Origin: JANQIO01 sp036351375
GTDB lineage: Bacteria; Pseudomonadota; Gammaproteobacteria; Pseudomonadales; Halieaceae
Assembly: GCA_036351375.1 (NCBI GenBank)
Contig: JAZBOY010000100.1
Span: forward strand, 1-64,000
Reading direction: 5' to 3'
DNA length: 64,000 bases
Shown here: positions 8,287 through 17,432 of the stretch, piece after piece
How the letters are laid out: every line of letters starts with the position of its first letter
Position numbering within the stretch: the first letter of the stretch is position 1
Program-made: the position numbers and the translations under genes
The notes under the pieces: generated by a model
Told to the model about the DNA's origin: nothing
Databases searched by the model: none
The model's input: only the letters and a program-made list of their open reading frames with translations

Positions 8287-9426
8287 ATGACAGCCGATAT
8301 CAAACAGGTAGACCCGCTCGCCGACTACCTCGAAGCCCGGGATGAAATCGACGGCGCCGTGGCCACTGCGCTGGCCAGCGGCTGGTATGTGCTGGGCCAG
8401 CAGGTAAGGGATTTCGAGGCTGAAATGGCCGGCGACCTGGGTGTCGCCCACGTGGTCGGCGCCGGTAACGGCACCGACGCCCTGGTGCTGTGCCTGCGGG
8501 CGCTGGGAATCGGGCCTGGCGACAGCGTACTGACTGTGTCCCACACTGCCGTGGCAACGGTAGCGGCGATCGAGCTGGTGGGTGCAGAAGCGGTGCTGGT
8601 GGATATAGAAGCCGGGGGCTTCAACCTTGACCCGGAAGCCCTGCGACAGACGATTCTCGCCCTGGGCGGCAAACGGCGGCTGAAAGCAGTGGTTGCCGTG
8701 CACCTGTACGGCTGTCCACTAAACCTGGAGGCCGTCACCGGGCTGTGCCAGGAATTTGAGCTGGCCCTGATCGAGGACTGTGCGCAGGCGCAGGGCGCGC
8801 GCTATCGGGGGCAGCAGGTCGGCAGCTTTGGCGACATGGCGGCCTTCAGCTTCTACCCCACGAAGAATCTCGGCGCCCTGGGCGACGGCGGCGCCGTGGC
8901 CTGCAGCGACGATGGGCTCGCACTGGCCGCCCGCGAAATCGCCCAATACGGCTGGCGGGAACGCTTTATCAGTGAACAGGCCGGGCTCAACTCCCGCCTG
9001 GACGAACTGCAGGCAGCAATACTGCGGGTGAAACTCCAGCGGCTGCATGCCAACAACCAGCGCCGCCGGGACATTGCCAGCCAGTACACCGCTGCACTGG
9101 CCGGCCTGGAAGGCCTGCAAACTCCGGCAGTTCCGGAAGCCTGCGAGCACGTCTATCACCAGTACGTGCTGGTGCTGGATGAGAAGGATGCGCTGGCGGC
9201 ACATCTCAAGGCCGCGGGCATCGGCACCGGCGTGCACTACCCGCAGCCCGTGCACGTGCAGCCTGCCTACCTTGGCCGGGTGGCGCTGGGGGCAGGCGGC
9301 CTGCCCAACACCGAGGCCCTGCGCGGGCGGATTCTCAGCCTGCCCATGTACCCGCAGCTCTCTGCCGCAGAAGTGGCGCGCATCTGCGAGGCAGTGCAGG
9401 ACTGGCGCAGACAGACGCAGCGCTGA
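8287..9426 (+). CDS. DegT/DnrJ/EryC1/StrS sugar aminotransferase
   Basis: 379 residues of PLP-dependent nucleotide-sugar aminotransferase. Seen are VVGAGNGTDALVL (phosphate loop), IEDCAQAQGA (Asp that binds the pyridine N), and FSFYPTKNLGALGDGGA with the Schiff-base lysine at K193. The C-terminal half has LNSRLDELQAAILRVKL and the GVHYPQPVHVQPAY substrate-loop motif. It transfers an amino group to a keto-sugar made by a dehydratase or epimerase, for which the SDR just upstream is the obvious partner. Its stop overlaps the next ATG by one base (TGATG), so the downstream glycosyltransferase is coupled. Exact sugar product unknown. Confidence 0.92.
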   Translation: MTADIKQVDPLADYLEARDEIDGAVATALASGWYVLGQQVRDFEAEMAGDLGVAHVVGAGNGTDALVLCLRALGIGPGDSVLTVSHTAVATVAAIELVGAEAVLVDIEAGGFNLDPEALRQTILALGGKRRLKAVVAVHLYGCPLNLEAVTGLCQEFELALIEDCAQAQGARYRGQQVGSFGDMAAFSFYPTKNLGALGDGGAVACSDDGLALAAREIAQYGWRERFISEQAGLNSRLDELQAAILRVKLQRLHANNQRRRDIASQYTAALAGLEGLQTPAVPEACEHVYHQYVLVLDEKDALAAHLKAAGIGTGVHYPQPVHVQPAYLGRVALGAGGLPNTEALRGRILSLPMYPQLSAAEVARICEAVQDWRRQTQR

Positions 9427-10469
9427 TGCATCATTTCTGTACGCTGTTTGACAGCAACTACCTGGTTCGTGGCCTGACCCTGTACGACAGCCTGCGGGAG
9501 CACTGCGGGCCGTTCCAGCTGCATATCCTGTGCCTGAACGATGCCTGCTACGAGTTTTTCCAGCAGCATTCCCTGCCCGGCATCGTACCGGTGGCGTTGG
9601 CCACGTTTGAGAACTCGAGCCCGGCGCTGGCGGAAGCGCGCGGCAATCGGACGCTGATCGAGTACTACTTCACCTGCTCCTCGGCGTTCACCCATTTCGT
9701 GATGCAGCAAAACCCGGACATCGAACTGGTGACCTACCTCGATGCCGACATGTACTTCTTTGCCGACCCGGCGCCGATCTTCGCCGAGCTCGAGGGTCAC
9801 AGCATCGGCATCAGCCCCCACCGCTTTCCCGGCAAGCTCAGGAAGCTCGAGCGCTACGGACTTTACAACGTCGCCTGGGTGTCCTTTCGGCGCGACCCGG
9901 ACGGCCTCTCCTGTCTCCAGCACTGGAACGACCAGTGCCTGGAGTGGTGTTATGACCGTCTCGAAGGGGAGCGCTTCGCCGACCAGAAATACCTGGATGC
10001 CTGGCCCGACCTATACCAGGGCGTCCGCGTCATCGAGCATCCCGGCGCCAACCTCGCACCCTGGAACGTGGGGCGCCATCGTATCCAGGAGAGTGACGGC
10101 CGCGTGCTGGTCGACGACCAGCCGTTGATCTTCTACCACTACCACGGCTTGAAGCGTGTCGGCAGCCTGCCGGTCTACGACACCAGCCTGGGCTACAACC
10201 GCGCGGTGCTCACGCGAACCCTGCGCGAGAAGGTCTACCGCCCCTACCTGCAGGCACTGGTGGATGCCAGGCGCCGCTGGCTGGAGGCAGACGCCGACGG
10301 CGCGGAATTGAGTGGTATCAGGAACTTCGTCAACGAACTGTGGCGCAGCCAGCTGTCGCGCTCGCTGTCGAAGCTGGCCATCAATCTCTACAGTCTGCTG
10401 GTGTGCCGCGCCTTCATGCGCTTCACGCCGGCACCGCCGACGGCAGGCAGCCAATCGGGTAACCGCTAG
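9426..10469 (+). CDS. Glycosyltransferase with DxD motif (GT-A type)
   Basis: 347 residues. The N-terminus HHFCTLFDSNYLVRGLTLYDSL and the metal-binding VTYLDADMYFF (DxD, about residues 106-108) are those of GT-A sugar transferases resembling the GT8-like family. A second conserved patch is DQKYLDAWPD and PGANLAPWNV, then FYHYHGLK. It would transfer an activated sugar in the cytoplasm, probably the amino sugar made by the preceding two genes. The C-terminal 80 residues are helical and basic and may attach to the inner membrane. This is the last gene of the + strand block and converges on the sulfotransferase, with only 27 bp between. Donor and acceptor unknown. Confidence 0.82.
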   Translation: MHHFCTLFDSNYLVRGLTLYDSLREHCGPFQLHILCLNDACYEFFQQHSLPGIVPVALATFENSSPALAEARGNRTLIEYYFTCSSAFTHFVMQQNPDIELVTYLDADMYFFADPAPIFAELEGHSIGISPHRFPGKLRKLERYGLYNVAWVSFRRDPDGLSCLQHWNDQCLEWCYDRLEGERFADQKYLDAWPDLYQGVRVIEHPGANLAPWNVGRHRIQESDGRVLVDDQPLIFYHYHGLKRVGSLPVYDTSLGYNRAVLTRTLREKVYRPYLQALVDARRRWLEADADGAELSGIRNFVNELWRSQLSRSLSKLAINLYSLLVCRAFMRFTPAPPTAGSQSGNR

Positions 10470-10496
10470 TCGCACTCAAGCCGCAGCTGGCCTGAT

Positions 10497-11468
10497 TCAA
10501 TCGGTGCGTGACAGCTTCGCCAGCAGCGAGCGAACGATCAGCTCAAGGGACGTGGCGTACACGGCGTAACGCAGCACTTCGCGCAGCAGTGACAGCAGTT
10601 TCGCCAGCGCGCCAGGCGCCTGCGACTCATCGACGTAACCGAGGGCCATGGCTTCTTCCCGCACCACCCGCTGGATCAGCCAGATGTCGCCCGCCGACAG
10701 CTCCCGCCGCGCCTTGCCGATGGCCCCGGTGTTGAAGCCCGGCTGGGTGTTGCTCAGCTGCCAGGGGTTGCGCTGGGGGGAGAACAGGCGGCCGGCCTCC
10801 TGCTCAAAGCCGGTGAGCAGCCTGTCGGAAAAATCCAGGCCGTAGAACTCGCAAACGCGACGCACGGTCTCCTCCGGCGCCCGCACCAGGTCCTCGTAAT
10901 ACAGGTGCAGGACATTCGCCTGCTCCGGATAGAGCATGGCTGCACGCACGCAGTGCTGCCAGGAGCGGGCATAGCCGGTGATCGGTTCAAAGTAGAGCAT
11001 CCTGAGGTCAGAGAGTTCGCCGGGCTTGATGCGTTTGTGTGAACCCACCACGTCCACCGGGTCGCGCACCAGGTGCACGAACTTTGCCTCGGGGTAGAAG
11101 CGGCGAATCAGCCACATGGCGCGCACGTGGCCGGTGGTTTTCTCGACCCAGCGCGGTTTGCCCTGCTCGTTGTAGGAGGCCAGCAGCGCCTCGAAGCTTT
11201 CCCGCACCGTGGCGCCGCTTTCCAACTGACCCTGCAACTGCACCTCGAGGCCAGTGGTGTAGTGGAAGTCCTGCTCGATGACCGCAAGCTGGGCGGCCGT
11301 GAGGGTGGCGTCGGGATGATTACAGCCGACGCCGAGCCGGGGCACGATGCGGTTGAAGAACGACGTCTCCGGGGCGGAGTAGATCTCCTCATGCCGCGAC
11401 AGGATCGACTGCAGCAGTGTGGTACCGCTGCGGGAGGCACCGACGATAAAGAATCCGGGATGATTCAT
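10497..11468 (-). CDS. PAPS-dependent sulfotransferase
   Basis: 323 residues counting from ATG 11468, which overlaps the flippase stop as ATGA; a longer frame upstream has no support. The 5'-phosphosulfate loop FIVGASRSGTTLLQSIL lies at the N-terminus, and the 3'-phosphate motif FVHLVRDPVDVVGSHKR in the middle with its Arg and Ser. These are signatures of cytosolic sulfotransferases of the Sulfotransfer family. The acceptor is probably a sugar of the polysaccharide encoded here. It is the last gene of a nine-gene minus-strand operon. The C-terminus (about 40 residues) is hydrophobic and basic, possibly a membrane anchor. Confidence 0.9.
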   Translation of the reverse strand: MNHPGFFIVGASRSGTTLLQSILSRHEEIYSAPETSFFNRIVPRLGVGCNHPDATLTAAQLAVIEQDFHYTTGLEVQLQGQLESGATVRESFEALLASYNEQGKPRWVEKTTGHVRAMWLIRRFYPEAKFVHLVRDPVDVVGSHKRIKPGELSDLRMLYFEPITGYARSWQHCVRAAMLYPEQANVLHLYYEDLVRAPEETVRRVCEFYGLDFSDRLLTGFEQEAGRLFSPQRNPWQLSNTQPGFNTGAIGKARRELSAGDIWLIQRVVREEAMALGYVDESQAPGALAKLLSLLREVLRYAVYATSLELIVRSLLAKLSRTD

Positions 11469-12787
11469 GAGCCCAGCAGCGCCCTCGGGTTGAGCTGGGC
11501 ATGGGTCCACAGCCCCGCGTTGCGGCGTGAGAAGATCAGCATCGCGACATTTTGCAGCGCCATGGCGATTGCGGCAACAAGGGCGACACCAAAGGCACCA
11601 AAGGGTCGCACCACAACCGCCATCGCGGCCACGGTGAGCAGGCCGCTGATGGCCGTAATCCACAGCATGGTCCACTGCGACCCTGTCATCAGCAGCACCA
11701 GGCCACAGGGCCCGGCCAGCAGGTTGGCCAGGCGGCCGACGGCAATCACCGCCAGCAGACCATAGGCCTCGCGGTAGAACTCCCCGTAGATCAGCGCCAG
11801 CAGCCAGTCACCCAGCAGCAGGCAGCCGGCAAAGGCCAGCAGCCCGGCGTAGCCGGCAAGCCCAGTGGCACGCCGCAGTGACGCCTGTAGTGCGGAGCGG
11901 GAATCGGGGCCGCTGCTCTCAGCAATATAGGGCGGCACCACGGCATTGAGCACAAACAGGGGAAAGCTCACCAGGGCCGCCACCTGCAGCGCCGCGCCAT
12001 ACAGGGCGACCTCCTGCTTGGCGAGAAACATACCCAGCACCCACAGGTCTGCCTGGTTCAACAGCAGGTAGCTCAGGTTGGTCATCAGCATGGGCAGGGC
12101 CAGGCCACCCAGCTCCGCCAGGGGTAGCCAGCGGCCGCCCGTGCCGGGCGACGTGTGGCGCAGCAGCAATACACTCCCCAGTGGCAACACCAGCAGCGTG
12201 CACACGGCGGCCAGGGCCACCGCGGTAGCCGTGGTGATCTCAAGGCCGAGCGCAAGGGTGACAGCCAGCACCAGGGCCAGGCCAAGGGCGGCCAGGGGGC
12301 CGCCGAGAAAGGCCGCGGCGGCAATTCGCTTGATGCCGCGCAGCGACTCGCTGAGCAAAGACTGCAGGGTGAGCGCCAGCGCCCACAGGGCCACCCAGCC
12401 GAGACAGGCGAGCAGCAGCTCTGACCTGAAGACCTGCAGCGCCAGCGCCTCGCCCAGCGGTCCGGCAACAAGCAGTGCTGCCAATACCGCACCCAGCCCG
12501 CCTACCATCAGTACCTGGCGCAGGGTCGCCCTCGCCGCTTCGGGTGGCGCCTGCCCCAGCAGACGCACCACGGCATTGTTGAGTCCCAGGCAGGCCATCA
12601 CGCTGGCTACCGTCGCGATGCTCGAGGCGAGCAGGTAGGTGCCGAAACCGGCGGGATCGAGCAGGCGCGTCAATGCCGCGTTGACCGCAAAGGCCGCCGC
12701 GATGGCGAGTACCTTGGTCAGGGCCGCCCAGGCACTGCCGGACAGGAAGGCCCGCAGCAGCTTTCCCTCACTGGACATGGCTTGCAT
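11465..12787 (-). CDS. Polysaccharide flippase (Wzx / MOP superfamily)
   Basis: 440 residues, almost entirely hydrophobic, with about 12 to 14 membrane spans. The N-terminal pattern SGSAWAALTKVLAIAAAFAVNAALTRLLDPAGFGTYLLA (split here: SGSAWAALTKV, then LTRLLDPAGFGTY) is typical of Wzx-like O-unit translocases. These move a lipid-linked oligosaccharide across the inner membrane for polymerisation. It starts within the end of the GT4 gene: ATG at 12787, or ATG 12778. It stops in an ATGA overlap with the sulfotransferase. Together with GT2, GT4 and methyltransferase genes it defines a Wzx-dependent glycan pathway. A Wzy-like partner is not in this operon. Confidence 0.88.
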   Translation of the reverse strand: MQAMSSEGKLLRAFLSGSAWAALTKVLAIAAAFAVNAALTRLLDPAGFGTYLLASSIATVASVMACLGLNNAVVRLLGQAPPEAARATLRQVLMVGGLGAVLAALLVAGPLGEALALQVFRSELLLACLGWVALWALALTLQSLLSESLRGIKRIAAAAFLGGPLAALGLALVLAVTLALGLEITTATAVALAAVCTLLVLPLGSVLLLRHTSPGTGGRWLPLAELGGLALPMLMTNLSYLLLNQADLWVLGMFLAKQEVALYGAALQVAALVSFPLFVLNAVVPPYIAESSGPDSRSALQASLRRATGLAGYAGLLAFAGCLLLGDWLLALIYGEFYREAYGLLAVIAVGRLANLLAGPCGLVLLMTGSQWTMLWITAISGLLTVAAMAVVVRPFGAFGVALVAAIAMALQNVAMLIFSRRNAGLWTHAQLNPRALLGS

Positions 12788-13877
12788 TCCCGGCCGCTTG
12801 CCCGGCGAACTCTGCCGCCAGGGCGTCGGCGAACCGCGTCGTGGATTCTTCCCAGCTGTTGATCACCCGGTAGTCGACGCGGCCTCTGTCGAGCTGGCGC
12901 TCGATGGCATCACAGAGCAGCCGGGCATCCTCTGCAGGTACCAGCATGTCCGCGTGCTCCGCCAGGATCCAGCGGGTGGCGGGCGTTTCGGTAGCGGCTA
13001 CCGCGATCGAACAGGCCATCGCCTCGTAAAGCTTGACCGGGTGGCTGTGCTGCCCGAAGGCAGAGTCCTGGTTGCACACCACCAGCACATCCATGGCATT
13101 CAGCAGCGTCGGCACCCTGTCGTCTTCAAGGTAACCGAAAGACTCAAGCCACGCCGGCAAAGGCACATCGGCCCAGGTGCGGCCACAATGGACGAAACCG
13201 ACATCCGGTCGCCGCGCATGCAATAACGCCATGGCCTCGAACAACAGGTCGACGCCCCGGTTGCGGTGCAGGGAGCCACAGTAGCCCACCAACGGCGCCT
13301 GCTCGTTGAGCCCAAACTCGCGCCTCGCCGCCGCGCGGTCACCGGGCTTGAAACCGGTGGGGTCGGCGGCCATGGGGATCACCGCAGCCGCACCGCTGTT
13401 GCGGCCACGGGTCATCAGCGACAACAAGCCAGGACCTGCGGCGGTCAGCAGGTCGGCCCGGCGCAGCGCCCTGCGCCAAAGCCAGTGCAATGGTTTCAGC
13501 CAGGAGATGTAGCTCTCGTAATTGTCGTAGGCATCGACGCAGGCGCGCAGGCCAAAGCGGCGCGCATAGTGCTCAGCGAGAATGCCATACCAGGTATCCG
13601 AAAAACCGACCAGCCAGTCGGGTGCGTCCCGCCGCAGCTCCTGTTTTATGACCCGCAGGTAATGCAGCGGACGCGTCGCGGCAAACGGTACCGAGAGCCA
13701 ATGGATGCCCTCGGCCTGCCGGTCGATGAACTCACCGCCCTCGTAGTCCAGCAGCAGTATGCGCACCTCGTGACCGCGCTCGGCCAGCAGGCGCGGCAGG
13801 TAGTAAAAACGGCCATAGGGCCGGCTGACCAGGTCCCGGCCGAGCGGACGCCGCTTGCAGAGAAACATGAACTTCAC
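12768..13877 (-). CDS. Glycosyltransferase family 4 (GT-B)
   Basis: 369 residues. A GT-B fold is suggested by YYLPRLLAERGHEVRILL at the N-terminus, LVGYCGSLHRNRGVDLLFEAM starting the second domain (about residue 200), and the nucleotide-sugar region HSHPVKLYEAMACS with the Glu of the EX7E-type motif. It adds a sugar to the lipid-linked oligosaccharide on the cytoplasmic side. It overlaps the flippase start by about 20 bp and follows the methyltransferase by 7 bp. ATG start at 13877. Sugar specificity not readable. Confidence 0.88.
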   Translation of the reverse strand: MKFMFLCKRRPLGRDLVSRPYGRFYYLPRLLAERGHEVRILLLDYEGGEFIDRQAEGIHWLSVPFAATRPLHYLRVIKQELRRDAPDWLVGFSDTWYGILAEHYARRFGLRACVDAYDNYESYISWLKPLHWLWRRALRRADLLTAAGPGLLSLMTRGRNSGAAAVIPMAADPTGFKPGDRAAARREFGLNEQAPLVGYCGSLHRNRGVDLLFEAMALLHARRPDVGFVHCGRTWADVPLPAWLESFGYLEDDRVPTLLNAMDVLVVCNQDSAFGQHSHPVKLYEAMACSIAVAATETPATRWILAEHADMLVPAEDARLLCDAIERQLDRGRVDYRVINSWEESTTRFADALAAEFAGQAAGNASHVQ

Positions 13878-13884
13878 GTCCGGC

Positions 13885-14637
13885 TCACCTGCCCGGTTTC
13901 ACCAGCAGCCAGATGCAGGGCGACATCCAGGGCAGCCGCCGGGCGACAAATCCCGCCAGCCGCGCTTTCAGTGAGCCCGCCGGCAGCATGTACTCCACCC
14001 GGTAGCGGTCGGGCTCGGCAATGACCCTGGCGGTGTAATTGTGTACCTCGAAGGCCGCCATCAGTCGTCGCAGGGCGCCGTAGCCCAGGTGTTTCTCGTG
14101 GTAGTAGCGGCCCTTGCCGGTGACCCGCAGGTAGAGGTGCGCCAGCGGTCGCGGCAGCAGTGACAGGAACGGCAGGTTGTAGTGCGGCTCTTTGATCATG
14201 ATGCGCACATTGCCGGAAAAATAGCAGGCGCCACCGGGCCGCAGTACCCGGTAAATCTCTGCCATCAGCTGTTCCGCATCCGGCACATGCTCGTAGACAT
14301 GCGAGCAGATCACGACGTCGAAGCTGTCATCGGCGAAGGCCAACTGCATGGCATCACCCACATCGAATTCGAGGTTGTCGCGCACAAAATTCTGGCGGGC
14401 GTAGTCGATGGCTTTCTGGTCGATATCGATACCCACCACGCGGCCCAGCTCCTGGGCCAGCCGGTGGTCGATGACCCCGGTCGAACCGCCGACATCCAGG
14501 CAGCTCAGTGCAGCCAGCGGCTCATCGAAAAAGTCTTCCAGCACGGCCAGCGTGGTCAGCGCCTTTCGCTCCCGCGCCTCGCGGTCATAAACCGAGGGCA
14601 TGATCTCGGAGTAATCGTACTGGTAGTCTCTCGCCAT
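13885..14637 (-). CDS. Class I SAM-dependent methyltransferase
   Basis: 250 residues. SAM-binding motif CLDVGGSTGVIDHRLA (about residues 44-59), the acidic strand-2 residue in VVGIDID, FDVGDAMQLAFADDSFDVVICSHVYEHV, and the strand-5 LRPGGACYFS motif are all present. This is the Methyltransf_11 type common in glycan clusters, where such enzymes methylate sugars or cap chains. Basic, partly hydrophobic segments after residue 160 (LPFLSLLPRPLAHLYLRVTG) suggest membrane contact. It sits between two GT4 genes in the minus-strand operon. Confidence 0.88.
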   Translation of the reverse strand: MARDYQYDYSEIMPSVYDREARERKALTTLAVLEDFFDEPLAALSCLDVGGSTGVIDHRLAQELGRVVGIDIDQKAIDYARQNFVRDNLEFDVGDAMQLAFADDSFDVVICSHVYEHVPDAEQLMAEIYRVLRPGGACYFSGNVRIMIKEPHYNLPFLSLLPRPLAHLYLRVTGKGRYYHEKHLGYGALRRLMAAFEVHNYTARVIAEPDRYRVEYMLPAGSLKARLAGFVARRLPWMSPCIWLLVKPGR

Positions 14638-14648
14638 GCCGTCGCCCC

Positions 14649-15794
14649 TCAGTGTTCCGCTGCCAGCGCCAGCGCTTCGCTCACCTGGCGATGGTAGCGC
14701 GGCCAGGCAAAGCCCTCTGCAAAACGACGGCTGGAATCCCTCAGCGCCCCCGGATGACGCAGCACGTCCAGCAGCGCAGCGGTGAAACCGGCGTAGTCGC
14801 CCGACTCCACCAGGTGGCCGCTGACGCCCTCGGCCACGGCATCGACCACACCCCCGACCGCAAACGCGACCGTTGGCGTGCCCAGCGCCGCTGCCTCGAT
14901 CGCCACCATACCAAAGCCCTCGATATCGCCGGGGGTCGGTACCAGGGGAAACACCAGCACGTCGGCCGCCGCAAAGGCATCCTGCAGCTGCTCGTCATCC
15001 ACCTGCCCCAGGAAGTGCAGCGCACGGTTCAGGTGCAGCCGTTGCGCCACAGCATTGACAGCCTCGAGTTCCGGCGACCGGGTCGCCAGGCCCTGGTCGG
15101 GATGCTCGCCAACGACCACCAGGCAGCTGTCAGGCTCTGACTCGAGCAGGCCGGGCAATGAGTGTTCGAGGAACCGGCGCAGGCCTTTGCGCGGCGTGAC
15201 ACGGCCCACAAACAGGAGCACATTCCGGGCCTCGATGGCATGGCGTTTGCGAAATCGCGCAGCGGCCAGCTCGCGATCCGTTTCCGGCAGCCCGGTGCCG
15301 GGGTGTATGACTTCGATGCGCTCGCGCGGAACGCCGGCGGCCGCTGCCAGGTCCGCCGTGTTGCGACTGTTGGTGAGTACCGTATGCAGGCGTCTGAAGC
15401 AGGGTACGAACAGGGACTGGTAGACGCGGTTGTCCACGACAATGTCCAGGCCGTGCAGGAACACCGCGGTACGCACCTGGCATAGCCACTGCAACAGCAG
15501 CAGCACCGGCCCGAGCAAACCGCTGCCGCCCAGTACGCGCTGCGGCCTTCGCCGCCAGCAAATACCGATGGCGTGCAGCAGGGCCAGGGGCAGGAAGAAG
15601 GCGGGGCGCGGATCCAGCTCGACCACTTGCGCCTGCGCGGGCAGGTACTGGCGACAACCTCTGGGGCCGATCACGGCGAGGTCGGTCACCTCGGCCAGGC
15701 CCTCGGCAGTGTGCTGCATGAGCCTTTCCATACCGCCAACCAGCGGCGGCAGGTTGCGGGTCACCAGCAGCATGAAATCCCTGTCCGCCGCCAT
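14649..15794 (-). CDS. Glycosyltransferase family 4 (GT-B)
   Basis: 381 residues. N-terminal NLPPLVGGMERLM is the glycine-rich acceptor-side motif of GT4 enzymes. VLLFVGRVTPRKGLRRFLEH opens the second domain, and PGDIEGFGMVAIEAAALGTPTVA gives the EX7E nucleotide-sugar motif. It acts on the cytoplasmic face in assembly of the locus glycan. ATG start at 15794; 11 bp separate it from the methyltransferase. Together with the other GT4 it would supply at least two inner linkages. Sugar not determined. Confidence 0.92.
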   Translation of the reverse strand: MAADRDFMLLVTRNLPPLVGGMERLMQHTAEGLAEVTDLAVIGPRGCRQYLPAQAQVVELDPRPAFFLPLALLHAIGICWRRRPQRVLGGSGLLGPVLLLLQWLCQVRTAVFLHGLDIVVDNRVYQSLFVPCFRRLHTVLTNSRNTADLAAAAGVPRERIEVIHPGTGLPETDRELAAARFRKRHAIEARNVLLFVGRVTPRKGLRRFLEHSLPGLLESEPDSCLVVVGEHPDQGLATRSPELEAVNAVAQRLHLNRALHFLGQVDDEQLQDAFAAADVLVFPLVPTPGDIEGFGMVAIEAAALGTPTVAFAVGGVVDAVAEGVSGHLVESGDYAGFTAALLDVLRHPGALRDSSRRFAEGFAWPRYHRQVSEALALAAEH

Positions 15795-15858
15795 GAGAGC
15801 TAGGCCTGGCGGGGGCCGCCGGGAGTCCCGGACGCGGCACGCGACGGCGACAAGAGCT

Positions 15859-16728
15859 TCACCGCTGTTGCTCGATCTTGTAGGTCAGGTTGCTGATCTG
15901 CTCGGAAATCAGCCCGATGAGAAACACGATAACGCTGGACACGAACAGCAGCAGGCTCATGTTGGTAAAGCGGCCCATGCTGAAATAGGTGTAGGCATAG
16001 TAGGAAAGACCTGCCAGAAAAATCCCGGCGGATATCGGAAAGAACAGCTTCAGCGGCGAGTACAGGGTGCCGATCTTGAAGATGATAAGCAGGAAACGGG
16101 TACCGTCTCGCCACAGCTTGATATGGCTCTTGCCTACCCGCTGCAGGCATTCGATGGGCACGAAGGCCACCGAGTAGCCGGCCCGGTAAAAGGCCATGGT
16201 CGATGTGGTCGGATAGGAGAAGCCGTTCGGCAGCAGGTAGAGGAAGGACAGGAACTTGTCCCGCCGCACCGCACGCATGCCCGAAGTGAGGTCGGGAATG
16301 TCGTGCCCCACCATCCAGCTGGCGAACATGTTGTAAATCGAATTGGCGCCCCAGCGCGCCAGGCTGGCCTGCCCTTCCCCGCCCTGGCGCGCGCCCACCA
16401 CCAGGTCGAAGCCTTCTTCGATTTTGAGCAGCAGCCTGGCGACGTCACGCACCTGGTGCTGGCCGTCGCCGTCCATGAACAGCAACACTTCGCCGTTTGC
16501 GGCCCGCGCGCCGCTCTTGATGGCGGCGCCGTTGCCCTTGGAGTATGGGTGGCTCTCGACCCGCGCGCCGGCCTGCTCCGCCACGGCGGCAGTGTCATCG
16601 GTGGAGCCGTCGTTGACAACGATCAGTTCTGCTTCCGGGTAGGCCGTGCGCAGCTCGGGCAGAAAGCCGGCCAGGCCCTCGGCCTCGTTCTTGGCCGGGA
16701 TGATAATGGAGACGCTCAGGCTGCTCAT
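15859..16728 (-). CDS. Glycosyltransferase family 2 with C-terminal membrane spans (polyprenyl-phosphate sugar synthase type)
   Basis: 289 residues. The GT2 domain has VSIIIPAKNEAEGL, IVVNDGSTDDT and LLFMDGDGQHQ (DxD). Two membrane helices follow at about residues 225-275 (FPISAGIFLAGLSYYAY and SLLLFVSSVIVFLIGLI). This layout is that of DPM1/GtrB-like enzymes that load a monosaccharide onto undecaprenyl phosphate, giving donors for GT-C transferases working outside the membrane. Start ATG 16728 overlaps the stop of the preceding GT2 gene as ATGA. A gap of 64 bp to the next GT4 is the largest inside the operon. Confidence 0.9.
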   Translation of the reverse strand: MSSLSVSIIIPAKNEAEGLAGFLPELRTAYPEAELIVVNDGSTDDTAAVAEQAGARVESHPYSKGNGAAIKSGARAANGEVLLFMDGDGQHQVRDVARLLLKIEEGFDLVVGARQGGEGQASLARWGANSIYNMFASWMVGHDIPDLTSGMRAVRRDKFLSFLYLLPNGFSYPTTSTMAFYRAGYSVAFVPIECLQRVGKSHIKLWRDGTRFLLIIFKIGTLYSPLKLFFPISAGIFLAGLSYYAYTYFSMGRFTNMSLLLFVSSVIVFLIGLISEQISNLTYKIEQQR

Positions 16729-17432
16729 GTGGGCGCACCCCTTCGCAGGTTGTACTTCACGATGCAGTAGAAGGCCCGTACGCCATCGCGCCAGCCGATT
16801 TTCTTGCCCTCTTCATAGGTCCGGCCGTAATAGGAGATACCGACTTCGTAAATACGGGCGCGCGAGGCGGCCAGCTTGGCGGTGATTTCCGGCTCAAACC
16901 CGAAGCGGTCCTCCTCGATGGTGAATGACTGAATCAGTTCGCGGCGGAACACCTTGTAGCAGGTTTCCATGTCCGTGAGGTTGAGGTTGGTCAGCATGTT
17001 AGAGGCGAGCGTCAGCAGACCGTTGCCCACCCGGTGCCAGAAGTACAGCACCCGGTGCGGCTCTGAGCCCATGAAGCGGGAGCCGTAGACGGCATCCGCC
17101 TTGCCCTCGATGATGGGCTTGATCAGGCGCGGATACTCCTGCGGGTTGTACTCGAGATCGGCGTCCTGAATGATGACGATATCGCCCTCAGCCGCGGCTA
17201 TGCCGGTACGCAGTGCCGCGCCCTTTCCCTGGTTGAAATCGTGCAGCAGTAGTTTGTCGATCAACGGCTGGTACTCGCCCTGCAGTCGCTCGCGGGTGCC
17301 GTCGGTGGAATAGTCATCCACCAGGATAATCTCGTACTCGTAGGGAGCCGCCTCGCGGACCTCCTGCAAGAGTTCACCCACGGTATCAACCTCGTTGTAG
17401 CAGGGCACGATTATGCTGAGCTTCACTGTCAT
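16725..17432 (-). CDS. Glycosyltransferase family 2, DPM1-like soluble type
   Basis: 235 residues, a single GT2 domain without membrane spans. LSIIVPCYNEVDTVGELL, ILVDDYSTDGT, NQGKGAALRTG, IIQDADLEYNPQEYP (DxD) and the C-terminal YGRTYEEGKKIGWRDG match the short dolichol/polyprenyl-phosphate mannose synthase group. It probably makes a polyprenyl-phosphate hexose. It overlaps the TMTC-like gene upstream by ATGA and the second GT2 gene downstream the same way. So two donor-making enzymes are coupled to two putative GT-C acceptor-side transferases. The sugar is not determined from sequence. Confidence 0.9.
   Translation of the reverse strand: MTVKLSIIVPCYNEVDTVGELLQEVREAAPYEYEIILVDDYSTDGTRERLQGEYQPLIDKLLLHDFNQGKGAALRTGIAAAEGDIVIIQDADLEYNPQEYPRLIKPIIEGKADAVYGSRFMGSEPHRVLYFWHRVGNGLLTLASNMLTNLNLTDMETCYKVFRRELIQSFTIEEDRFGFEPEITAKLAASRARIYEVGISYYGRTYEEGKKIGWRDGVRAFYCIVKYNLRRGAPT

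Noticed and set aside
10497..11675. Longer sulfotransferase frame starting at 11675
   Set aside because: The extra N-terminal 69 residues lie within the flippase gene and lack similarity; ATG 11468 precedes the PAPS loop and makes the usual ATGA overlap.
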